This document shows, one piece after another, positions 24,730-35,292 of a stretch of 64,000 nucleotides of DNA (the first letter of the stretch is position 1; every line of letters begins with the position of its first letter). The position numbers and the translations under genes were made by a program. The notes below the pieces were generated by a model, which saw only the letters and a program-made list of their open reading frames with translations, did not search any database and was not told the DNA's origin. The stretch comes from Diphasiastrum complanatum (taxonomy: Eukaryota > Streptophyta > Lycopodiopsida > Lycopodiales > Lycopodiaceae): NCBI GenBank assembly GCA_029204225.1, contig CM055103.1, forward strand, positions 8,266,866 to 8,330,865, in the 5' to 3' direction.

Positions 24730-25842
24730 TGTATTATGTATTTTGTCTTGATTGCTTACTAGCATCAGACTACTACATTACGTTGTATGTTTGCTCTGTT
24801 GATCTATATGTCAAGTAACATCCAGTAAGTATAGTCGCTCTATGTAAATCTAAGATTAGAGTGATTAAGCATCTACAACTAATCAGGGAAATACAAGAGT
24901 GGTAGATTAGCCATGACCTAAAATGTATCTATTGACGTCATGCCGTTCGTCTTCGTCTCTTCGACTTTTGACTTTGCATCCCTTTGACTTTCGAGTCTAG
25001 CAAGGCTTTGTAGTTAGAAACATTTCGTTTCTTCATACTTTCCAATGCGTTTAACATGAGTGATCTAGGATTGATGCACTATTGTCTTGGCATTGAAGTA
25101 TGGCAAAATGAAGACATGGTATTTCTTACACAAACCAAATATGGACGAGATTTGCTTTATAAGGTCAATATGCAGGATTGTAAGCCTTTGAGATTTATTT
25201 GACACACACACGACCTGATATTTCTTATGATGTTGGTGATGTTAGTCAATTTATGCAAGATCCTAGTCAAGCACACTGGAAGTCTGCTGTACGTATTCTC
25301 AGATACATTCGAGGGACATTGAATTTTGGTTTGAAGTATGATCACCCTGAAGTGCCAATGTTGGTAGGTTATACAGATGCCGATTGGGCAGGTAATATTG
25401 ATGACAAAAGATCTACCAGTGGTCATACATTCAGTTATGGTACAGCTGCAATTTCATGGAGCAGCAAAAAGCAACCTACAGTAGCCTTGTCATTGACAGA
25501 AGTTGAATATCGAGCACTCAACAATGCTACAGAAGAAGCGGTATGGTTACGAAGATTGCTTGTGGATTTAGGTCAACATAGGTGGATGCGACTACTATAT
25601 CTTGCGATAATCAAAGTTGCATTCACCTTGTCAAAAATCGAGTTTTACATGCTCGAACCAAGCACATCGAAATACACTACCATTTTGTTCGAGAGAATTC
25701 TTGATGGAGCCATTGATCTTGTTTTTTGTGAATCTGAAGATCAAATGGCAGATATTTTTGCTAAGTCATTAGGTAGATGTAAATTTGAGAGGTTTTGTAC
25801 TAATTAGAAATAGAAGAATGTAATTTTATCATTGAGGGAGAG
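24730..25842 (+). pseudogene. CopE RT end and RNase H
   Basis: After about 220 bp with no clear frame, the plus strand encodes the RT end (MSDLGLMHYCLGIEVWQ near 25053-25105, then LTQTKYGRDLLYKVNMQDCK). After a frame break at 25200 come RT/RNase H (TRPDISYDVGDVSQFMQ; GYTDADWAGNIDDKRSTSGH near 25370-25430; ALSLTEVEYRALNN) to a TAG at 25805-25807. The usual E of SLTEAE-type motifs is present (TEVEY). A polypurine tract (TTGAGGGAGAG) ends at 25842, directly before the 3' LTR. Confidence 0.88.
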
Positions 25843-26092
25843 TGTTAGAAATCAATGATAAACTTCACTGTTACTGTTTACGAGGTACATTAATGTTGAC
25901 AGCTGTCATTAGCCGTAGGCTAGTCTATTAGTCTACTCGTAGGTTCTCTCTCTCTCTATCAGGGGTTCAGGGTTTATTTGTACATTTTTACATTCAGTAT
26001 GGTTGTAAAGTGATAGTGTGATTGTGAGTGTTCTTCTTCCGCCTTCTTGTGCTTATGGTGAATGCTTGATATTCCATATCTGATTATTGATA
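25843..26092 (+). repeat. 3' LTR of CopE
   Basis: 250 bp, homologous to 12059-12323. The terminal dinucleotide is TA instead of CA, followed by target-site duplication GTTTT (26093-26097). Confidence 0.9.
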
Positions 26093-26097
26093 GTTTT

Positions 26098-26888
26098 GGT
26101 TACTTACCACATTTTGACATTGAGATGTGATAAAGTAGAGCTTGGTGAGAACTCCACAAAAATCTAAACGAATCATTTTTTTTTTTGGGAGTTCTTGTTT
26201 TGTTGTATCTCTTAGTACATGAAATCAATTCAGTCTAGTGTATGTGGATAAAGAACTAAAGGATCCAATGAGGGAACTTTCAAAGGATAAACATGCATAT
26301 TGGATTGTCAAGTTGAGTGATAATTCTTTAGATTTTGAGATTAGGATGGATTTGTGTATGCAATGTTTGGTGGAAGGTTTGAAAATCTAGCCACAGAGCT
26401 CGTTGATAGGAGCTTCCAAGAGGATCCGCCGTAGGTGACGACATTCTAAACCCAACTCACGTACCACTTTTATCGGCGAACGTATTCGAGAGATGAGAAA
26501 AAGAAACTACTATTAACGTATCCAAGAAAAATATGAGGATTTGCTAAGTCTTGGTAAAAGGAAAAACCGCTTGATGAAAAGAAAGAAAGAGTCTTCAACC
26601 AAGAAAAAAGCTAATAAGTTTTTCTTGAAAACTAGGCGCATATGAGAAAGCTCATTGTATGCTTAGTTGACAAGGTCATTGAGTATAAAGAGACCATAAA
26701 GTATTTCCTTGAAATGTGGCTAATTTGGAAGATGATTCATTCATGAAAAGGTAGATTGATTGGTCAAACATAGAAGATGCCAAATGATGCCATAAAGCTT
26801 TCCATAAACCATTATCAAGTTGTAAGACTCTAAAAAGATGCCTAAAAGATATAGCTTGGGGTTGAGTGGTCCATTTTAGCTCATAGGT
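26098..26888. other. Right flank of CopE, no recognised gene
   Basis: This joins 12058 across CopE. It carries short degenerate open stretches (for example a lysine/arginine-rich one near 26490-26640), none with a motif I recognise. Confidence 0.3.
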
Positions 26889-26898
26889 GGGGGGGGGG

Positions 26899-26973
<75 letters not shown>
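26889..26973 (+). repeat. Poly-G followed by (GA)n microsatellite
   Basis: Thirteen consecutive G (26889-26901) run into an uninterrupted GA repeat of about 36 units. Confidence 0.98.
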
Positions 26974-26979
<6 letters not shown>

Positions 26980-27011
26980 AACTTGTCATTTTGAGGCCCA
27001 TTTAACACTAC

Positions 27012-27177
27012 ATGCTTGGCAAGTTTTAAATTTGAAAAAGAGCTCTCCCATTGGTCTAGGAGAAAAAATGGGTCTTTCACCCTTTCACATTAACATGCTC
27101 GGCAAGTCCTAAATTTGAAAAAGAGCTCTCCCATTGGTCTAGGAGAAAAAATGAGTCTTTCACCCTTTCACATTAAG
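27012..27177 (+). repeat. 83-bp tandem duplication
   Basis: Two adjacent copies, 27012-27094 and 27095-27177, starting ATGCT[T/C]GGCAAGT and differing at about six positions. Confidence 0.92.
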
Positions 27178-28320
27178 ATGCACTTGCCACGATGTGGCAG
27201 ATGACATGGCAGGGACCCATTGCGACTTAGGGACAACTCAAAGTCATTTTTTGGACCAGGCAATGTCCCATGGCATGTTGAGTTGCCCCTAGCTTGTTGC
27301 CCTGCATTTTGAAGTCTTACTAACCCTTCAATGTCGATATTCCTTTCATTGAAATGCATTTCGATTTTGACTTTTGCAATTGAAAGGCGATTGCTTGAAA
27401 AAATACCTTTTAGCACCCTTCAACCTTTTAAAATGAAAAGCTTCATACTTGTCTTTCAAAACACAAGACCTTAAATAAAATGGACTAATCTTATGTTAAG
27501 ATTCAAATGGACCAATCATATTGTGGCCGTTAACACTTACCAACCAAATGTGAAATAGGGATGGTCTATTGCCCCACCGTCAACTCACTTGGCAAGAGTC
27601 AAAAAATGGGTGGCAAGTGAATGGGCCAGGCAAAGGGACTTGTCGGTATTGTGAAACCACCCTGAGTAACAAAGTCATCAATCAATCAAGGAAATAGATT
27701 TCTAAGAGCATCGTCGCTTGATCATTGAGTTGAGCTCGACTTAACATACTTTTCCCATCTTTTACAAATTCCCAATTGAAAAGGTCACAAAAATTTTCCC
27801 CCAAGTAAAAGAAACTCCATGTGGGAAACTAACCGAAATCAGTTGAGCTAATAAGCACCACCCTCTTCCCATGACTACCATTCTATCCCCATGATCCATT
27901 TTTATATTATTGGTTCTTAGGCCACCACAAACTTTTTCTTTTTTCTTTTGTTGTGGGTGGTTGAAACGGGGACGCCTCTCCATCCCTTCAAAAGTAAATG
28001 CGTTTATTATTGAAATATTAATGCATGGGCGTCTGCCCGCCTTCCTGCCTGCCTGCCTGCTTCGTTGCCTGCTTCGTCTAGGAATGCTCGGGGATTGGAT
28101 GGATCGTAGCAAATATTGAAACGGAAACGCGATCTCGTAGAAAATAATCGCACAGTTTTCTAATGAGGTGATCGGGAGGCTGTCTTGCGCTTTCTCGGAT
28201 TTGTTATTATTGATTCAGAAGGATTATCTGCACCGAAGTCTATGGCTGGTCAGGCTTAAATCATTACCGAGTCATCAAAACGAAACAATTATAGCAAAAC
28301 AAGAATAGAAGCACAATATA
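27178..28320. promoter_or_regulatory. Upstream region of the guanylate kinase gene
   Basis: Non-coding as far as I can see. It holds a CCTGC-rich run at about 28041-28065 (CTGCCTGCCTGC) and no unmistakable TATA box. In the last 65 bp before the chosen start there are two upstream ATGs in other frames; the one at 28320 opens a 13-codon uORF. The promoter is inferred from position only. Confidence 0.3.
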
Positions 28321-28383
28321 TGATATGCAGCATTATTCTTCGCTCGTGTTGTACTTGCTAATGCAGCACTTTGTTTCTTGCAA

Positions 28384-31300
28384 ATGCAACTCCCTTGCTC
28401 TCAAATTCCGTTTGAGTTTTATGCTGTTGCTTTGAAGCCCTGCAATGTTAAGTCAGTAGATTGTCACAAATTTAGCAATCGTTGCATTGTAGCAAAGCAG
28501 TCTTGTGTTTCGTTCAATAGTCCATCAATCTGTAAAAAGACTTCTATTGGATTGGCTATGAGTTATTTTAGGTCAAGGCCCCAATATACTCACAGCGCTT
28601 TGAAATATCTTATTTCATCTGTTTGTTCGAGACCTGAGCAGTCATTACCTTGCACATCCCGCTTAAATGTAAATATTCTGCCCGATTCAGCCTCCAGCTT
28701 ATTATTAAGGCGATTTAATACAAATTCAGTACAGGATTTTAAAGCTTTCAATAGATCAGGGGCTAGTTTTGGCAAAAGAGCGAAGACGAGTGAGAAAGTT
28801 GGGACGCCTTTGGAGGCTAGGGCAAAAAATACCAGTGAGTTAATAAGAGGAGAGTCTGTCGTGTCTGCTGGGGGAGCTTTAGGGTGCTCACTTATATCAA
28901 GCCTTGCTCCAGGGTGTGCGAGCAGTACAGAGGTGGGAAGTGCTGCTGTCGCCGAAGTCATGTTCAAAGGAGAGATCAATGAAGCCAACGGACTGAAGCA
29001 GGTGCGATATATTAACTTTATTTCATGCTGTAGATTCTAATTTCTTAAGCGTTTTATTCTTCTATGATTTTATATCTTGTATGTCCTCATCTTGTATGAT
29101 TTTCTGCGTTACTGCTGGCTACGGTCCTATGTACGACTAGTAGCCAGAACATTAGAGGACGTTTTGTTATTGTAAACTGAAGAAATAAGTGATCCTTCTT
29201 TCTGAAGGGGTGGTATGAATCCCCGTAGACAAGGCTCTTTTATGAAATCGGCTCTCAAAATTGGCTTATCTTTTTAGGCCATTTTGCCATAGCGTATGTA
29301 GCATTCTGCACTTGTCAACTGCGAATCAAGGGAAAAGAAAAGTCCTTCAGCTGGATAACATTCTTTTTAAGATAGTAGTTTAATGTTAAAATTGAATGTT
29401 GCATGCTCCAATTCTTCAATGATTGTAGACAACAATCTCTAGCTCATATAAAATGCGTTTACCTTTTATGTTCCAATGGCAGCAGCTATAATTTAGTGCC
29501 AGTTTTAATTGTGATTCGAATACATTTGGATACCTTATGACCTATTTGCTTCCACTGAGACATCTCTACTGGGGATGAGAAATGATGTAATGTGAGCTGC
29601 TACAGGGAGTAGAGCAGGGGTGCGCTACTGGCGTCGTCTAGAAGACTATCGAAGAAATCTGCGTCTCATCCTGGTAGGTCGGATAGCTCGGGCCGCAACA
29701 TGACTCTGTCTAATACACTGTCTCTGATCTCTGTGTGTAAGTGCGTGTGCATGTGTATCATCATCATCATCATCCCTGGTGTCAGCTGGCTCTGGCTCTG
29801 GATCTGTCCTAGCTCTCCTCCTGGAAAAGAATGATGCGAGACTCTGCTGATCCGTCTGACATAAATCTTGTCGTAGGAGGAACATCTCTCATACCATAAG
29901 TGTGACGCAACGTTGATCCTCGTATGTGATGAGTGAGCGCAGTGTAACATGCATATCTCGGAATAAGCAATGATATCTCCCCCTAATCTCGTAGTAGGTC
30001 CTCTCTCTCGGAATGCCCTGGAACCGTCCGGACTCAATCCCAAGCAGATGTGAAGAAATACGAAGTTGACCAAGTATGAACTTGAGCCCATGAGAAGGTA
30101 ATGTGATCCAACTCTAAGAAATGAATCCGATAGTAATCATGGTCAAGGGAGGTCTATGATAGAGATACCAAATGTCTCGAGGAGGTGAGATGCCTGGGAG
30201 AACCATGACAAGTGATAACCTTGATCATGAAAATGATGGGAAGAGGTGAGCGCTGTCGAGAACGATTCGAGTCGTTCGATGTATGTGGCACGCCCCCTTT
30301 GTTATGTCATGTATTATCTTTGACACATCACAACTGAGTCTGCCCTTCACCTCCAGAGAAGTGATAGAAACTCAACGTGTTGATTGTTGTACAAACTTTT
30401 ACTTGCACCTATTCTATGGGGCCCTTATGATGCGAGTAGGGGTGTCGTACTATGCTTAATGAACTTTGAAGTTGATGATCTAAGACTTTGTGGTTGGACT
30501 CCATTGGGTTGAAGATGTGCGTCTTGTCCATGCTGTAGCCTTTGAAGGTGTGACCATAGTCCATGCCTCCTTCCAAAGTAGAGAAAATAGAGCAATAGTC
30601 TCAATTCTTATAGATTTGGGTTGGTTTCCTGTAGTAGTTGCACATCCACCTCCTCGTGTTTGAGCTTCCGTATCCCGCAATGATTGCGATGTGATCCCAA
30701 GCTGGATCCCTTGACCTCTCACCATGGTCCGCTGTGATCCGATTGCTGCTCTAGCTCCTATATACCCTCCCTGGAATCCCAAATCTGAAATTTCCCTTTG
30801 TTCAGCTTTAGCCTCTACCCAATTCCACTCTTTCATCCTCTAAGTGGCATCTCTGTAGATTTGATTCCTGCCTTTCCCAAAGCCGAAGGCTTCTTATGGG
30901 AATTCTCATTAATCAACTTTTTATAAGAAACTTCAAAGGTAAAGTTAACTGTCCATCTTGCCGGGAACTCTATGGCAGAAAATATGAGCTTGGCAGTACG
31001 TAGTATCTGACTCCTTAACTGATCATTCATCGCTTTATTGCTACATTGTAGGGTCCTTTGAGATAGATGCCAGCTCTTTTCATCCACCTACTTTGGAGCT
31101 TGATACCCAGCTTCCACTTCACTCACAAGACCTAAACTTAATAAAAAATGCAGTAGATGACATAGAAAAGCATAAGCCTAAGTTTGGCAACCAAAGAAGC
31201 CATTGCAGAATATCTCTGACTATGTAGGTGCACTGCATACTTAGAGATGTTGATGGTTGCCTCTATTGCACGCAGAATAGGGCCTTCTGTTCGTTTGTTG

Positions 31301-34300
31301 TTCTTGTGACCTTGTTATCCTTCAGTTAGTACTGGGAGTATTCTATCCAGAAACATGCTTATACATTTGTTAGTCTTTCCTTTTTGGTAGGGCCTTTGAG
31401 GCTCTTGTCCAAAAGAAGCGTATGCGGTCACATGAAGCTTGTTCGTAAGCAACATCAGAAACTCATTGGTGAGGACTAAAAGGCTGCAAGCCTATTTCAT
31501 TCAAGTATAGCAGATTTTGGTGTTTCTAGACAGCCCCATCAGATCATTATCTCCAATTTGAAAAGGTTTTATTTTTATATCACAGTTGCAATTGTTGGCT
31601 AGGGCTCAACCTTGAGAGTGGTTCAGAAGTTGCTAAATCTAGTGCAGACTTGGTATGGTTAGAATCTCGTTTCCAAGAGGAGACTCATATATATAATTTT
31701 CTCAAAGCTTCATGAATCTTTTCATCCTGTGTAGTATTTTGTTGTCTGTGTTGCAATATTATCTGTTTGTTAACTTGGGATCATGCAAACCTAGTGCTAC
31801 TCTACAAAATTTTAGAGAAATTTGTGTTTTGACCTTACTGTAGAAGCTTAGTTTTGAATGGATGGTATGTTTCAATGAAAGATTTATTGCCATATCAAGT
31901 TGCATTTTGTGGTAGCTGCTTTTGTGTGCACTTTATGAATCCCTTTTTAATTAATAGTAAGATCTTGACTTGACAATATTTATGTATTTAGTAGGATTGA
32001 CTTCCAATCCCTTTTGCCCGTTATTTACAGACACAAGCTTTGACGGCAGTAGAAACTGCGCTTGGTACACCATTCAGCAATAGTCCTCAAGTGCCCCCTC
32101 CAAAGCCCCTTGTGATTGTAATAAGTGGTCCAAGTGGGGTTGGAAAAGATGCTGTGATCAAGGTACATCTGGATATTTTTGCTTTGAATGTTTGATCTTT
32201 ACTGTTTCTGTGGTCCCTGAATCACATCCTCAATTCAATATGCATCCTGGAGGGTCTCAGCTTCACTTAAAAGCTTCTCAAAGTTTGTTGTATTAGATGT
32301 ACATTTTCATGATGTGTTTTTGTGAATTCAGAGACTTCAAGAGGTTCGAAGAGAGTTCCATTTTGTCGTCACTGCAACAACGAGATCAAAGCGACCTGGT
32401 GAAGTTGATGGCATTGATTATTACTTTGTCACCAAGGAAGAATTTCGGAAGTTAATAGACGATAAAGAACTTCTAGAGTTTGCTCTTGTTTATGGAGACT
32501 ATAAAGGAATTCCAAAGCAGCAAGTAACGATCAATCTCCCATCTGATATCTGTTTTATGAGGCCTGGTAACTTCTTTTGGATAGTGAATAGCCCTAACAT
32601 ATCAGAAAAAGAGCTCATGATGAAATATGCTTTGTGATTTTATTTTGCTGTATCTGCTTTGGCAAAGAATTGGTTTGTATCATATGGTGGAAAGTTATAG
32701 CGACATGATCAGGATGGCTGGGGATGATATGCCTAGAACTGGGATCTTAATGCATTGGATCTCAAAAAATTTGCCAAGTACGTCAATGATGAGATGGTTC
32801 ATCAGATTCTAGAGGATAGAATGACCATTCAAACTCAAATGGCATGCCTTAAAAGTCGTTTTCACAGATATAAAAGATAGTCTTATGTTCATCACCAAGA
32901 TGAAGACAAATGAGGATAACCAAACATACATAGACCTTGGAAAAGGTAACTGACTACCCTAGTAACCGAGTGATTGAAGAGGTTGTCAATGAGAAATGGG
33001 GTACAAATTTTAATGGCAAAGATGTCTAGTAGCATCCTCTAATTCACAAGAACAGAATTGAGGATCTGCAATTTTACTAGATATAGTTTAAATTGTGACA
33101 TATGTTTTGACTTTGAAGAGAAGATGTAACAGAAAGAACTTTTGAAGCCAGGTGTCACCAACGACAAAATTTGTAAAAGACAAAAGACAAGCACATATCG
33201 AACCAATAGCAAAATGTTATCTTTAAAAAACATGATTGGGAGGCATTTGCTGACAATCTAGCGACCTTAACTTTCAATAGAGTTGATACAAATTTGGGAA
33301 TAGTTGCACAGTTATAAAGTTGTGTGATATACCTGCATCAATGAGAGCAGTGCAGGTAATACCGTGCAAAATGATGTGAAATGTGCAATGCTGTTCTAAA
33401 CAAGCCATGGCACGAAAGAGGCAGCATAGGGGATGCATCAAGGGACTCTTATTTAGCATCATTATTACTTCACAAAACACCATCAAAAGCACAAATATGG
33501 CAATATCATCAACATAGTCTGCATTGGAGCTAGCCCTATTAAGTTGAGGGCAACTATAGGCTCTGTGATCAAGTCTATGACACTTGAAGGGAAGAGCTAT
33601 AGGTGTAGCACCCCATAACGCACCTCATACCTTTTGGAGACAGCTGGGATGTGGTAGAGGCTTTTGATGGAAGTAACTGAGTACTGGAGGGTGGGAGTGT
33701 CGTTGGCCAAACAATGTAAATGACTCGTGATGGTAAGCTTGAAGAAGAGCAGTTGTAGTGTGGGGAAAGACTCAATCACTCGTGATGGTAAGCTTGAAGA
33801 AGAGCAGTTGTAGTGTGAGGAAAGACTCAATCTCGGCAGAATGGAAAAGGGGTAGAATGGTCTAATGTATGTGCAAGAGTTATAGTATATTGCACGCTTT
33901 GTGGCTGAAGTCGATGATCTTCTCCCGGTGATGAATTTTGTATTCCATCATGGGTCTAGTAAGTGATTCTATTTTCAGGATAACTACAAGAGTATTCACA
34001 AGATTTCTGTATGCAGTGAAGAACATAACTTGTTATATGTAGATACTGGAACTCGAGCCCTTTGAATTAGCCCTGATGGATCAATTAGAGCAACAAATGT
34101 GCCATTCCTCATCATGTTTGACTCGAGAATAGTAGGCAGTTCACCTGCTAATGCACTACTCTCTCAATTTTTCCACCAAGAAAGTCCATGATCATACATA
34201 TGCGATATGTTCATGTCTTCATGTGTACCTTATCAGTTTTTGATTCAGTTGAAAAGAGCTTGAGGAGCACTACAAGAAATATGTGGATTGGGTAGTTCAG

Positions 34301-34812
34301 TCCATGGAGGAACATCCAAGGGGCTGAGGAGGCTGTGATAAACAGAGACAGAATAGGAGGGTTTTTGGAGATACGGCGGCACAAAATTCAGAAGACATGT
34401 AGACTGACAGTGCTTGTGGAGATGATGAAAACAAGATGTGAGAGTAGTCTCCAGCAGGTAACACAGAGGTATCACCAGATGCACGCTCAATGAGCAAATT
34501 TAACTCATATAGATGACAAAGGAACATAGCATATAGAGACATGATTTGTGGAGGGCTGAATATATATATATATCCTAGCATAGTGTGCCTGCCGATGGTG
34601 TGTATGTGTATGTATACGTATATGTATGTGTATGTGTGTGTATGTATATGTATATGTGTATGTGTATGTATATGTTTATGTATATGTGTATGTGTATGTG
34701 TATGTGTGCATGTATATGTGTGTGTATCTATACGTATGTGTATGTGTATGTGTATGTGCATGTGTGCATACGTATGTGTGTGTATCTATACGTATGTGTA
34801 TGTATATGTGCA

Positions 34813-34851
<39 letters not shown>

Positions 34852-35032
34852 GTGTGTATATGTATGTATGTGTATGTATATGTATGCGTCTGTATCAAGG
34901 TTGCATCGAACCGCGGTTCGAACTGCCTCTCACAGTTCGAACCATCGAATCGTTTGGACTTGGTTCGAACTGTTCGAACCGTCTGCTGGGCCCTAAACCT
35001 GATTCCCGATTTCCGAACGGGTCTGTTCGCGC

Positions 35033-35106
<74 letters not shown>

Positions 35107-35133
35107 GTGTGTGTGTGTATTTGCCATTGAGAT

Positions 35134-35219
<86 letters not shown>

Positions 35220-35257
35220 TGGTGTGTGACATTGTGTGTGTGTGTGTGAGTCTTGAG

Positions 35258-35292
<35 letters not shown>

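Larger units (their letters stand above)
12059..26092 (+). mobile_element. CopE: Copia element split by nested insertions
   Basis: Full span of a plus-strand Copia element. The 5' LTR is 12059-12323 and the 3' LTR 25843-26092. Both begin TGTTAGAAATCAATGATAAA; the 5' copy ends ATTATTGACA, while the 3' copy ends ATTATTGATA, having lost the final CA. The 5-bp target-site duplication GTTTT is present at 12054-12058 and 26093-26097. Only the leader (12324-12817) and the RT-end/RNase H part (about 24950-25842) remain of its own interior. The remaining ~12 kb is CopB with CopC and CopD inside it. Most of gag, protease and integrase of CopE is missing, so a deletion accompanied or followed the insertions. 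Confidence 0.85.

Noticed and set aside
26889-27177. CRISPR-like array
   Set aside because: Only a dinucleotide microsatellite and a two-unit tandem duplication; no spaced short palindromic repeats, and the DNA is clearly plant nuclear.
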